Position numbers and translations under genes: made by a program
The notes under the pieces: model-generated
Told to the model about the DNA's origin: nothing
Seen by the model: the letters and a program-made list of their open reading frames with translations, nothing else
Databases searched by the model: none
In this document: positions 44,036 to 56,246 of the stretch, in pieces
How positions within the stretch are numbered: position 1 is the first letter of the stretch
Layout of the letters: each line of letters opens with the position of its first letter
Source: Straminergon stramineum
Lineage: Eukaryota; Streptophyta; Bryopsida; Hypnales; Calliergonaceae
NCBI GenBank assembly: GCA_963920665.1
Contig: OY987268.1
Span: forward strand, 12,154,501 to 12,218,500
Direction: 5' to 3'
Length of the DNA: 64,000 nucleotides

Positions 44036-47000
44036 TGCTATTACCTTCAGTCAATTCTGCACAGCCATTGTTCACATGGTCATGCAATGTGCATTTGTTT
44101 TCTATTACTGTCATATCCCTTCAATTTGTTTCTATACATATACAAAAAAGGTAAATTTGAGGTACCATGACTTGGAAGGAATTCAAAAAACACCAAACAT
44201 GAGTGAAACAAAATAATGCTCTTAAAAACATCAACAAAGAAAACATGCTAACAATGACAGATAGATCTTTCATCTCTTCCAAATTAATGTATAGAAAAAT
44301 TCCCAGAAGAAGCTACATCTATCCTCACAAGTTGTAATTTGAACTTCCACTTCAAACACTTTATTGCTCTTCACTATATTCATAGTTTTCTTTCTTTTTC
44401 TTACAAATGTAACTATTCTATGTCTGATATCTTGCATTGACACTCTAATGTCCCAATAATTACAGACATTTCAAAACATCACACTCGTTGCCTTTAAGTA
44501 TAATGAAGTCACATTGAGGACACATAAGCTATTGCATGTATTCTAATCTACCAACGTGTCAAATAAATGTTTTTGTAATCATTACATTACACCTTTCTAG
44601 ATGTACATGACATTCAATGCAAAATTATGGTTACAATTTAGGGTTCACAATTTAATTCAATATATAAACCCAAGTACTGTAAATGAAAAAAGTATCATCA
44701 AATATCCCTTTAACATGATTGTTCTATGTTTGAGTATAATTCTTTAAAAAAAATTCTTGTATTCCTAGTGTTCAATGACTACCAAGAAAAACTTTCAAAT
44801 ATTGACATGTACTATGAATTATTCTCTTCGTGATGTCCTTCAAAATAATCTCTCTCCATAGAAAGTAAATTCCATAACTTGGAGTAAAATGATTATTTCG
44901 TAGGGTCTACACTACTTATCCCTAGGCCATACTATTACGTAGTGCTTGTTCTCTTGGTTTTGAAGCACTTGAATTGTGTAAGCTCAGGATGATTCTTATA
45001 CTTCCTCACTTGTTTTTATACTAAACACTTTTTCAAGTACACTAAATAATCATTTCAGTGTAGTACATTCAAAATACCACGTGTCCAAGATATTCATGTC
45101 TATGAAGAAAATCAATTCAATTCTCTATCCATGTGTTCCACATACAGACCTTCATGCCTGGATGTACAGTACATTTTCACCCTCTTCATTGAAATGTGCT
45201 CCTAACATACATTCATTATGTAGACTTCATGGCATAACAAGTAGATGCCCTGACAAAGTCTTCATTGAGTTCATATGTAAAACAAAAGACGTTTTTCATA
45301 TTAGCGATCTATTATTCATCAAGTCTTAAAAAAATCATCTAACAAATGACAAGACTAAAAAAGTCTAACATGGTGCACTTCATTTTCATATAATAGTAAT
45401 GCAAGAAAACCAATTCATTTCTTTGTAGAAAATAATTCCATCACTTCATATATTTTTCTTATCAACTATTTCTAACTCCTTTTTCAATGAACTCTAGAAA
45501 TGTTTCAATCAATAAAGGGTTAAGGTTATTGAAGTCGATTTTAGAAATTTTTGTTTTCTACTATTCACAAAACATTTCATTTTTAAAAAAATTGGAAACA
45601 ACACACTTAGAATATCTTAATATGCGTCAAACAAAAACAATTTTAGGAGAGTGCATAAAGTTTGAATTAACTATGCTAATCCAAACTTGAATGTCCTCAG
45701 CCTTCACAAGTAAAATATCATAAAGAAATGCATATTTAATGTGGTAGATGACTATTCCTATGTGTCAAACAACTAGCTGGAAGGTTTTCGATTGATTTTT
45801 GGAGCACTTACTAAAATTTATGCCCAACTGTGGTAGATAATATCAGGAACACTAGTGCATAAGGTAGTTTGCAACATATCAATATTTGAAGATTATTTAC
45901 AAGCATATGAACTGTTTGATCACTTTCCTTTTTTGTTTGGTTAGAGTATGTGCCCTATAGAACCAATTGATAGGATCTAATCTAGGATTTCATCTTTACA
46001 GGTACGACACAATTTCACTTCATCAAAATTGATTTCAGAAATTGCGCTCACCCCCCAAATCAAACACGATCACTAAAGGGTTAATAATGCTTGAATTTCA
46101 TTTATATTTCCAATAATTTTGTATAAATTGTGCTTCCCTATGGGTATTTCATTGAAAATTCTTTTGGACTTTTCTTCCCTCAATTTTTAGCTTCCTTCTA
46201 CAGAATATTGACCTCATAAACCAACAAAATAGAATTGAAGGACAAATAATACTTATCCTTGTTAATTTCCTAGAATAGAAGTTATGCCATGGAATAGGAA
46301 AATATGGAAGGTATCTTACTTTGAGGAAACGCATTGTATACTATTAAAAGAAATACATGTTCAATTTTTCACTTGTACTAAAAATGACATGTCCTACGGT
46401 GTTCTAGTGATAACATTGTTGAACAAATGTAGGGGTTCAAAAGAAGTTCTCTTCATATGGACAATTTCTAGAATGTCTACTTGATTTTGTATCTATAATC
46501 TCATTTTAGCATAAAATGGTTTCAATTGAACCCCATGAAAAATTGGCTATGCTAACCTCTTCACACACTGCCACACACATTCGTGATTCTCTAAAGAACT
46601 TCATTGTAGCAAGATCAAATGATGCCCACACAAAGTGAATGAACCTCAAAATTTCTAAGGTAAAAACAACCCATTGTGGTTAGATGACCTACAGTGGACA
46701 CCTATGGAATGCCCCCATTATGGGTTTCTTTAAACACCATCATGGATTACATTACAAAATGTGATTCGGACCACAATCAATGCCTTACCTGACAATAATG
46801 GAGTGATTAGTGACTACATTAGGAACTACAAACTTTTCAATGTAATTTAATTGTAGGAAGTGATTTTCTTATGCCTTACAAATTAGAAATTATTATGACT
46901 GTTTTAGGTGTGTATAATGAGCATGATGGATACAAAGTTTCCTAGTTCTATGGTAATCTACAAACTCTTTGGGCCACGATGGCTTCAACACTTCAAAAAT

Positions 47001-47190
47001 AAATAATAAATTCATACTCTATCAAAAAAATATAATCTCAAATGCTCTCACTGTTTATCACACTTGTCTTTATGTGGAGAAAAAATGAAAAAATTTAAGC
47101 AATGGCTTCAGTATGAACTCCTAGTTTTGACCACAATGGGTTGTCTTTTTTTATAACTAGCAAACAATTGCTTTAACTAAAATTTTAGTG
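44036..47190. other. AT-rich inner region of the large element, left part
   Basis: About 3.1 kb with no gene recognised; open frames are below 85 codons and AT-biased. It lies upstream of the outward-reading left gene, so its promoter and possible 5' untranslated exons should be here. Confidence 0.5.
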
Positions 47191-47719
47191 CTATCCAATG
47201 AAGTTAGCTAACGGAATCATGTGGATGATAATATTAGCGTCTCCAAATTGAAGACTTTCATCCTTGTCTCGTACTGGATGATGAATTCCAACGGGAAATT
47301 CGTAGCAGTCTGGGAGACGTGAACCAAACCCTAAGCGTTGAACTGAAGTTCTACTCCTGCGCTGCATATCGACCTCTGCATGAAGAGAGGTCGCTGAGAG
47401 CTGCTTCGCCTGGGACGTTGCCGATTTCAAACAATGTTTTCGATTCTCAAGAGGTGCTGAAGCTAGAGATTGCGGCAAGACGGTTTAGTTAGAAATTCCT
47501 CTATCAGCGCAGTGCAGGTGTTTTTCTCTCCCTTCCGCTGGTAAGAATTCACTATTCACTATTTTGAAATTTCTAGTTGCCTCGCTGTTTTTTCTATATG
47601 CTTGAACATCTATGCAATTTCTGATCCGCAAATAGCTAATTCTTTTGGTTTGAAGAATGCAGAAACTGTGTGCATTGGGAGCGGGAGCGGCAGACACTGG
47701 TCAGCGTCAACCTTGTCCT

Positions 47720-47881
47720 CGCCGCGCGGTGCTTCGACGGAGCAGCAACGATCAAGATTTCACTTGACTTCATCGCTACGCGGTGCTTCAACGGAGTGGT
47801 AGCACTCAAGATTTCACTTGTCTTCATCGCCGCGCGGTGCTTCAACGGAGCAGCAGTGATTAAGATTTCAGTTCTCATCAT
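47720..47881. repeat. 54-bp tandem triplicate
   Basis: Three adjacent 54-base units (47720, 47774, 47828) of form cgc.gcgcggtgcttcaacgg agcagcag..atcaagatttca..t.ttcat. The unit is 18 codons long, so frames stay open on both strands. That alone is not proof of coding. Confidence 0.9.
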
Positions 47882-47995
47882 TGCCTGTCGACAAATTCAA
47901 GTAACAAACCCTAACCCAAGCTTGATATTTTATTCTACATGGTCTTCGTATTTTGAATTTCCTTGTTTTCTAGCTTCAACGAAGGAGAAAAGGAG

Positions 47996-48053
47996 GAGCT
48001 CTCATGAACAGTGACCCTCCGCACGCGCGGAGGGTCACTGTTCATGAGAGCTC
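47996..48053. repeat. Perfect palindrome, 27-bp arms, 4-base loop
   Basis: Arms begin gagctctcatgaacagtgac and end ccctccgc; loop acgc at 48023-48026. First of three palindromes that share the core gaacagtgaccctccgcg. Confidence 0.95.
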
Positions 48054-48103
48054 TTGAAAATAATATTTCATTTACTAAGTAGACGAAATACAAAATTTGT
48101 AGA

Positions 48104-48139
48104 AACAGTGACCCTCCGCGCGCGCAGAGGGTCACTGTT
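48104..48139. repeat. Second palindrome of the aacagtgaccctc family
   Basis: Perfect 13-base arms (aacagtgaccctc) around a 10-base CG-rich centre (cgcgcgcgca). Its centre is about 97 bases from the centre of the first. Confidence 0.9.
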
Positions 48140-48191
48140 CATGATGATGCCCGAAAATGCTAGAAACGCTGAAGGATTAGAAATGTGAAAA

Positions 48192-48231
48192 GGAACAGTG
48201 ACTCTCCGCGCGCGCGGAGGGTCACTGTTCC
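48192..48231. repeat. Third palindrome of the family, 20-bp arms, no loop
   Basis: Arms ggaacagtgactctccgcgc and its complement with one mismatch, meeting without a spacer. Its centre is about 90 bases from that of the second copy. Confidence 0.9.
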
Positions 48232-49600
48232 TGCAAAAAAAAATTGAAATACTGTTCACTGTGCTTGACTTCGCTGCGCCCTCTGCTGGGCAATGCAGTC
48301 ACTTACACGTGTCCCTGAAGTTCACGCAGCGCAGATTTATGCGTTGGTGCACCGCATTTGTAGGGAAGAGCACAACTGTTTGAGGACACTGTACACTTTA
48401 TTCAAAAGCCAGGTACGTGTTGCTATACCTGGATTCCGAGCTGTAATATCTCCCCGTTGTTGTAGAGCTCCTTGGATTTTTCCTAGATTTGTCGCCAGTC
48501 CCGCCGCCTTGTTGTCGTTCTGTCCTCCTTCGTCACGAAATGCTTGGGGTCTTTCGTCATGGTCTGAATCCCTTGCCTTTTTTTAGCTTCATTTCTTCCT
48601 GCTCTGTATGTCTTGTAGGCAACAGTCTTTGCATTAGTGCTGCGCTAGAAGGGCTGACGGCGGAATCACTGAAAAAAATTTGCATCAATTGGTGTTGACA
48701 CCAAAGCTAGCAGTTTCGTTGAGTTGAATTGACCTGTTGAAGGTGTCCTCGGCAGTACTTCTAACTTGCCGCTTTGAAATTTGTAAGATCCTTCTTCCGC
48801 AGCTGTCTCTCGTATTGTTGTCGTTGCAAATTGAAATCGCGTCAAGGAAGAACTGATACGGAATTGTGCTCCATGTCGTTGTTGTGCTCGAATATGTTCA
48901 TGATTGTGTTGTTGCGTGTCTCCCTCGATGTTGCGTTCAATGAGATTTTGGAATACGGTATTTGCACAACAGATTTGGGAAGGTGAGATTTTGCTACTTG
49001 GAGACTTCAATGTGTTTGCAGAGACATCGGCACCGCAACAGCAGGAAGTCGGATGCAAACAAGAAGTTTGAACGAAATTGATTTGCGAGTTAGTATAAAT
49101 TCGATTTTAGAATTCTACAATTGAGATTCTGTAACAAAAGGGACATGCTTATTGTATTGATTTCACCTGAAGTATTGTGCACTTTCGAATTCTTTCGTCT
49201 GCCTCCCTCTGCAAGCAACTGGTACAATTCAACGCTCTGTCCATGTGTTGTAGTGGCCGGTATGAGGTTTGCTGTGATTTCCTCTGTCAAATCCTGCACG
49301 CAAACTATAATCTGATCCCACTGTAACGGAATTGACTAATGAAGAAGAACGCATGCACGGATTCAAAGTGTTTGGAAATTTGAAATGATCAGCTAACAGG
49401 ACTTAAAACCGAGAAAGAAAATCTGGTATCTCTCGTTGTCTCCATGTCTAAAAGATTCCAAAGTGAAAGTAAATGAAGAATCTGTTAAAAAGTCAGTGAA
49501 TGCGGCAGTTTCTAGACAGGTGACAGAAAACAGTGAGTACTGTAAACCCCAATCTCCTATACCCTCGCCTGATTGATCAACAGGGACATTATAAAACAAT

Positions 49601-52600
49601 TCACTAAGTGAACTAAAGAATTTCGCAAATGTTAATTGGAATTCAAGGAAAGGTTAATGCATTTGTCTTTATGCTCTCATACTTTCCAAATAGAATTGGG
49701 ATAATTGTGACTATAAATTTGTTGATCTATTATTTTGCTGCCTGTTTCCCTGGTTGTTGGATAATAATTCCTATCATGTGCCCTTTAACCCAGCCCCCAA
49801 TGGGGCTTAACAATAGAAGAAATTGTTTATGTACGAAGTTCAAACGGAATAGATTATGATCATGGAGAGTGCTAGCTAGTTTGCACCCTAGCACACATGC
49901 ACTGTAGGGATTGTGTTTGTTCTATTTACTGACGTAGTAGAAAAAGGTTGTGGCTGTTGCAAGTAGCAGCCTCTGAAGTTGATTGAGAGCTATGCAACAA
50001 TTCCATAACTACCTGAACTTCGTTCAATTTCGACTTTATTTTTTATGCCCATAGTGTTTAATTCAAAGCAGTCTTCTCGAATTGAACATTTGCCTAATTT
50101 CCTTTAACCTGTTATAGGGTCGTTGGTGTTGTGCTCATAATTTTGAATGAGATCTTGAAAATGACAAATGGTCAATTTTCAAGATGTGAAGCACTAATGT
50201 CAAACTAACGAAAACGTCTTTCTCTAATTAAATATTGCATAACTTATTACTTGATTGATTGATAAAATTGGAAGGAAATATATTAAATTTGCACATAATT
50301 TGGTTGGTTTTAGTTAATTGGAGGCAACTTGGTTTTTGTTTATCCGGTGATTATCATGTTCTGAGTTACGAAGTACTTGTGTCAATTCTTCACAAAATGG
50401 GCAGATGAATTACGTGTTGTTGTTACCGGCCAATGCGGCCATAGTAGTATTTGTGATAATTTCTTCAATTAGATCATTGAAAATAATACATTAGTTCTAA
50501 TAGATGGGTGGCTATAGATGTGAAGGAATAAAGTTTTATGGAAAGACTTGACAATTCATCATTCATTTGTATAGGGTGGTGGTTTTAGAAACAAAATCCA
50601 ATTTTTAGAAGTACATAAACTTTCTTTGAATTAATTGAGTACATGGACACATGATGATTGATTATTTTGAATATTTGACGCAATGAAAGTCCTTCCATTT
50701 GTTGCCAAAAAACTAAGAAAATTTTTGTACATGCTTCATAGTCCATATTGTAGTTTCATAGTCTTCATAAATGAACTGTGGTAGTTTAGCTTGCCATTCA
50801 TTGTTCACATAGGACAAGAGTCTAACTTTCTGCATTCATTGTAACTTTGTTGCCTTATTGGTGGAAATTAGTCCGTGTCTTCCATTAAAGATGTTTTTCG
50901 TTGAACTTAGAACTAACGTACAAAGAGACATACAACGATTGCAGTAGGAATTGTGTACACTTAGAATATATTGTAACCCAAATTCTAGACACTAGCGTAA
51001 GGCACTTGTTCATAAGTGCAACCCAAAAGAAGTGGAAAGAAGATTTGTGTAAATTGTCCCTCTTGTGACTTAGTAGTTGTAATTGTGTTTTTCATCACTT
51101 ATTGTCCATTTATGTACTTAAAATTTTTCCTCACCTCTAGGAAGTGTGTGTTCTAACATTGTCATATACAGAATTTGCAATGTATGGTTTGCAAATTAGA
51201 GATGATTGCAATTCCTCAAGGCACTTGTGTAGTAGGAAAGATTTGGGACTTCATATACGATTTCCTTTGGTTCTTTAATTCATAGCCAATATGGGAAGTA
51301 ATGCTAGAAATGTGTATATTGAATGAGGTTATGTCTTTTCTTTGTAGAGAAGGCGTGAACGGGGTCAAGGAAGGAATCATAGAGAGGTACTGGCAGGATT
51401 TCGCATGTTGTGTGGCAACTGACCGTTTCTAGAGCAACGGACACTCGTGCATAAGGTACTTCAAATTAATTTTTTTCTGTAGAGTCAATTTTAAAGATGG
51501 AATGGTATTGCTCTAAGTTTGAGTACAATACATAGTTGTTCAATATTTTAATTTAGAAATGAACATTGGAATTTGTAATTTGAAGTATGAGGGGATGTGC
51601 TTCTGAATTTTTATTTCCAAAACATATAAGAGTATATGAATTTGCAATGGAGTAGTAGAAAATTGGGTGGAAGCATTTTCGAAAGTTTATAGTCAGAACA
51701 TTGAAAATTATGAAGAATGAATGCTTTTTTCTTTGAAGGACAGTTCAATTCTTTTTTCAGTTACTACTAAACAGCACATAGAATTGCAATTTTCTAGAAT
51801 GTCATGTCTTCATTTTTGAATTTGAAGATTGCATGTAGTTATTAGTATATTTGTTTATAAAAAGCTAATTAAATTTCAGTCAACAAGTAAGGCATACATA
51901 GAAGTAGGTACTGCATCAATAGAATTTTTTTTGACATAGTAGAGAAAGCATAACTATGAATTTTCTTGTATGCCAACTTGTACTTTATAATTTTTTTGAA
52001 GTTGAGCGTATTTCATTATGACAATTAATGGGCAATGATTTTTTTATGGAAAAAAGAAATGCATCTTCGTGGAATGTGCTCTAATTGTGTAATTGTTTTT
52101 TTTCTCAACATAACATAGTGTCATGTGCGTTTTGCATTGAATTGTGTAATGTTTTATGATTAATTTCTATAAAATTGGAAATAGTAAAGAATACTTACAA
52201 GTACTAAAAAAGAATTTCACAATCAAATGTGTTCTAACAAATGTAGCCAACGTTGAAATGAATGAATGGAAAATAGATGGGAGTAGTGGTAGTATTTTTA
52301 CCTAAGGAATTGAAGCATGTAGCATACCATATTATTGTCAATGGACATGTAGTAGTGGAGTGTGAGATGCACCAACATGGATTGATTTGTTTAAGTGAAA
52401 GGTTATCATGTACTATGACCTAATTTTAATTTGATGTTCTTCTATTTTAACTGTGAAGGTCAACATTGAGTTCATATTTGTTAGTATTGAATGTCTAGAT
52501 GTTTTTTTAATAATTTGGTGTGGAAGTTCCAACTTTACATCCATATAGTTCCTAAAAACTTTGCTTTTAATTCTTGACAAATAGAAAAACACAGTAATTG

Positions 52601-52751
52601 GACATTGTATTTTCTATGCTAGAATTTGAGAATCTCATAGATATCACTACGAATTTTCCAAATACTCTCATAGTAGTTTATTTGTTGTTTCAAGTATTCA
52701 AATAATCTTTTGAGTTTTTAATGTCATCTTTTCTTTTATGTGTAGAATATC
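49601..52751. other. AT-rich inner region of the large element, right part
   Basis: No ORF of note. A plausible untranslated exon lies at about 51352-51455, after an acceptor (ttctttgtag) and before a donor (gcataag/gtactt). Another acceptor (ttttatgtgtag) ends at 52745, six bases before the ATG of the plus-strand gene. This suggests a spliced 5' leader for the right-hand gene(s). Confidence 0.4.
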
Positions 52752-54449
52752 ATGGCACCAAAGGTTCATTCGAAGTGGTTGGAGCATGGATGGTGGATCA
52801 TAGCAAATGGTACAGAGAAGCCATCTTTATGGATCACTGACTTTCCAATTGAAGTAGGGTGATATTGGAGTGCTCTAGGAACCTCATTTGGAGTCATTGA
52901 GAGCCTCGCAGGCACTGCTGATAATGGACTTACAGTGGCAGTAACCAACATTGATTCAGTATTTGAAAAGTACAAACTGAGGAAGCAACTCATGATGGCA
53001 CCTATTCCGCCAGAGCTTGTTCTTATTCTATCTCCTATTCATGGATTGAAGACATTGGTGAAATTCTGGAAGAGTATGGATGATCACTTGAAGGTTCCAA
53101 GAGAAGAATCTGTTACAAAATTCAAGAGCTGTATCCCTGAGCAATTATTTGAAGCACGTCAACGGTATTTGGAGATTCGAAGTTATGAGGAGTTTCGAAT
53201 GACTGATCCAGCTGCTGCTCATGAGCGTCCTCTCCCTACGGAACCTGAGGATACGAATGATTTATATCGACTTTATGAAGCTCCTTTGAAAGGCAACTGG
53301 ATTCCAGTGGCTGAAAGAAATAGAAAGCGTGCTGCTATTAAAGAACAAAGTGTAGGTCATTCAGATGAAGGGGGGGGTTCTGAAAGACAAAGAACCCATC
53401 GTCAACGTCTTGTATCAGCAAAAACAGGTGCTGTAGGTGAGCCTTCGAGGGAGAATGAAACTGTAAGGCCAAAGGAAGCATTATCACAAGGCAATGCATT
53501 GATTATTCCACCATCAGCAGATGAGGAGCTTAGAGAAGAATCTATGGAACCACAACAAAGTACTATTGAAGTGCGTGTATACAATGAACAACAGAGTGCC
53601 CCAAGAATTATAAATGATAGTGATATTGGAGCTGCAAGGGGAACCACAGAAGTTGGATCAGGATCAAGAGTTAGAAGAGTTGGCTCTGGAAGACTTCCAA
53701 ATAGGATTGGAGGTATAATGTCTAATATGAATGCTGGAAGATCTAGTATTGCCAAAGGACGAGGTGCTAGAAGAGGACGGGGTCGAGGTGTAATCCAACA
53801 TCGTTTTAGATTGGAGAACATTCCAGAAGAAGAGCGAAGGCTTCGTACAGTGGAAGCGGGGGTTGAAGAGGAGCACAGCATATGCACTCGTAGTGCAGTT
53901 CAGAGACATCGTCAAAGAGCAACAATACGTGGACCTCCTCTTCAAGGCAATGATGGGGGTCATGAAGTGGATGATGATGATTCTACAGAGGAAGAGTTTG
54001 AGCAAGTACGTACAAGTGGAGCATTACGAAGTGGAGCAAAACCACCAGTGGTATTTCCGACAGAGCTTGAATTCAAGGCGGGATATATATGGGAGCAAGG
54101 TACAACTTTCAATGCAAACATTGATAGTATTCGCAACATATGGAATGCAGAGACAAACCACAGGACGCTTATGGAATGGCAAGTGACAGAGATGTACGAG
54201 CGTTTGAGAGGTTTTGAAGCCGAAGGAATGAGTGCAATTACACTTCGTCCAATTGCATATCATTATGAGAGTACCAACGATGAAGGAGAGAGAGAGGTTG
54301 TAGAGGTTCCTTTCAGTCATGAAGGTGTTGCTCGTGAATTCGACGTTGCATTTTTGACACATTGTCAGGCAGATCCATCTACTCCGAGGACTACAGTGCG
54401 GACCCAATGGTTGGAAAATAATATTGTTTGGGAGCCGGTGGATGGGTAG
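52752..54449 (+). CDS. Element ORF 1, unrecognised protein with Arg/Gly-rich middle
   Basis: The frame opens at ATG 52752, six bases after a splice acceptor-like site, but meets TGA at 52860-52862. It is then open to TAG at 54447 (first ATG after the break at 52992). N-terminal part is helical (..WLEHGWWIIANGTEKPSLWI.., KFKSCIPEQLFEARQRYLEI). The middle is Arg/Gly-rich and disordered (KGRGARRGRGRGVIQ), then an acidic run (GHEVDDDDSTEEEFEQ). The end is folded-looking (EFKAGYIWEQGTTFNANIDS). No family recognised. It shares its reading frame with ORFs 2 and 3, so it may be the first part of one long gene that has gained stops. Confidence 0.55.
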
Positions 54450-54737
54450 CATATAGTAGGTGCTTGTAAACAAGCCCAACGCAATTACTAGGAGGGTAAT
54501 ATCTCTGAGGAAGAGTACCTACTGCGATTTGCAAGGCGGACAGCTAAGTTTGTGGTGTACAACAATCCATAGTTCTACATAGAAGCGTCCGTTAGAATAA
54601 ACGTGAGGGAGTTTGACCGGACATTTTACAGCACGTACTATGAAAATTTAATCAAGTTGCGTGACATTTGGAAGGCATGTGGAAGTCCTAGTGCTGCTGC
54701 ATGAGTTGATGATGCATATTGAGCGAAAGCGTTAACA
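54450..54737 (+). pseudogene. Spacer between element ORFs 1 and 2, coding-like with four stops
   Basis: In the same frame as its neighbours it reads coding-like runs (ISEEEYLLRFARRTAKFVVY; RINVREFDRTFYSTYYENLI) broken by TAG at 54489 and 54570 and TGA at 54702 and 54720. No frameshift is needed. Stop density alone equals chance for non-coding DNA, so a true spacer or intron is the alternative. Confidence 0.4.
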
Positions 54738-56243
54738 ATGGCAGCTAGTGCATTGCACTTGAGTCAAGATTTACCGCAACGTATGTCATTGGGGGAGTTG
54801 TCCAAAAAAATGATCGACTACACAAGGCATGCGTGGAATGAAGACGAAGAGTCGTATGAGGCAATATTGCAGGTGTGTAGAGATTATGAAGAAGGGAAGT
54901 TGTTCTTCAGCAAGAAGGCAGAGGACAAGTGGAAGAAAATGGCAAGAGAGCGGAATTTGGATGTCATAGTGGATGGGAATCCCAAGAGGAAGAGGATGGA
55001 GAAGACATGGTTGAGACCTTTGAGTAGAGTGTCCAAGGAGACCTATGTACGTGTGGTAAAACGAATGGCAGCAAAGGATGTGGTAGATGGGAGTCGACCT
55101 TCACAAGAATATTATTTCAATAACGCAACATCTCTAAATCCCCCGAAAGGTACTGTAGCGTATGTGGTGGATCGTATACAACGAAAAGATGCAGTGAGGA
55201 ATCAAATTCGTTATTTGATGGTGCAAGCACAGGATGAAAATCCATTCTCTATGGATGAATTTTTGGCAATAGATGTAAGCAAGTATGGATCTGAGGGAGG
55301 AAGACAATTCACTTTGATGGGGAAGACATTGGATACCGATTCCAAGACTTTGTGGTGTTCTCCAACTATGAAGACGGTTTATTCATTGAGCAGTATTGAT
55401 CATTTAATCCCAGCATTTGTAAGGCAACACTTTACGGATATCAAAGCAAGTCGTAGAGGTTATATTGGTTATGATCGGGATGTTGAGGATGTGAGTAATG
55501 CTCGATGGGATTGGCAAGTCTCTCTTTTGATAGGACAACAACAAGAGAGAGAAAAATCAGTGTACGTGAGGTGTAGAGGAGGATTCTTTGAGGATGATTA
55601 CATGGAACTAGGAAAACCTTGTTTATGGATTTTCGATTGCAGACGTGGAGGTTTAGAAGGGGTAGATGAGGAGTGGTCAAGCGAAGACTACAGCAAGGTA
55701 ATGCATCAAATTCAGAATTGGATGTCTTCGATTTTCAAGTGGACTGCTATTTTCCTATTCCCACCAGGTGTATACTTTGATGAAGCAATGCAATCAAGGA
55801 TGGCCATGCCCGAGAATTGTCACTACTTGCAGGGTTCGTGGATATTTAAAAGAGAAATCATTTCATCATATGTTCATGATCCACGCCATGGTGAACAACT
55901 CCAGCTTGTAGTGCAGGCAATGGGAGACATCGCCATCATTATGCAATATCCGACAGAATGTGGGCCTATGGAGAACCTTCCTCAAAGTACAGAGGAGTTG
56001 GATGTAGTATTTCAAGACACTTGGAGCACAGAAGTGATGCCACGAGCTGAGGACAAGGTAGAGAGGACACCAATGGAGTTGAAGAAGATGGTGCAAATGT
56101 ATCTTCCTAGGAATTGGGGGTTGGTGACATTGGGCATTACAATGGCAATTCCCGGGATTTTAGAGAATGGGTTTGTGGGTAACGAAGTTATCATCATGGA
56201 AGGCGGAACAACGCGCACACAATTTGTGTACAATACATTATAG
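54738..56243 (+). CDS. Element ORF 2, unrecognised protein, 501 residues
   Basis: Open from ATG 54738 to TAG 56241-56243. The N-terminal 100 residues are charged and helical (SLGELSKKMIDYTRHAWNED; KAEDKWKKMARERN). The rest looks like a compact alpha/beta domain: VDRIQRKDAVRNQIRYLMVQ, YIGYDRDVEDVSNARWDWQV, KPCLWIFDCRRGGLEG, WTAIFLFPPGVYFDEAMQSR, HYLQGSWIFKREIISSYVHD. Alternating strands and short polar motifs could suit an enzyme, but no motif I can name is present. In frame with ORF 1 upstream, and separated from ORF 3 by its stop codon and one TTG codon. Well-kept codon structure over 1.5 kb argues for selection until recently. Confidence 0.6.
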   Translation: MAASALHLSQDLPQRMSLGELSKKMIDYTRHAWNEDEESYEAILQVCRDYEEGKLFFSKKAEDKWKKMARERNLDVIVDGNPKRKRMEKTWLRPLSRVSKETYVRVVKRMAAKDVVDGSRPSQEYYFNNATSLNPPKGTVAYVVDRIQRKDAVRNQIRYLMVQAQDENPFSMDEFLAIDVSKYGSEGGRQFTLMGKTLDTDSKTLWCSPTMKTVYSLSSIDHLIPAFVRQHFTDIKASRRGYIGYDRDVEDVSNARWDWQVSLLIGQQQEREKSVYVRCRGGFFEDDYMELGKPCLWIFDCRRGGLEGVDEEWSSEDYSKVMHQIQNWMSSIFKWTAIFLFPPGVYFDEAMQSRMAMPENCHYLQGSWIFKREIISSYVHDPRHGEQLQLVVQAMGDIAIIMQYPTECGPMENLPQSTEELDVVFQDTWSTEVMPRAEDKVERTPMELKKMVQMYLPRNWGLVTLGITMAIPGILENGFVGNEVIIMEGGTTRTQFVYNTL

Positions 56244-56246
56244 TTG

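Larger units (their letters stand above)
47191..49600 (-). other. GC-richer island in the large element with candidate minus-strand exons
   Basis: The base composition changes sharply at about 47190 and again near 49320. Minus-strand frames with coding-like residue use sit between plausible splice sites: 49293-49167 (acceptor gcgtgcag, donor cttcag/gtgaaa, includes LTEEITANLIPATTTHGQSV), about 49050-48740 (donor caacag/gtcaat, includes FQFATTTIRETAAEEGSYKF) and 47478-47191 (includes LPDCYEFPVGIHHPVRDKDE). None was recognised and the exons were not joined with confidence. It may be a captured host gene fragment, or an unrelated insertion in the element. Confidence 0.3.

Noticed and set aside
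44036..52751. Retrotransposon in the middle of the large element
   Set aside because: No reverse transcriptase, RNase H or gag motif and no long direct repeats found by eye.
53402..54005. Minus-strand frames opposite element ORF 1
   Set aside because: Ser/Leu-rich antisense shadows; ORF 1 has the better residue pattern and shares its frame with ORFs 2 and 3.
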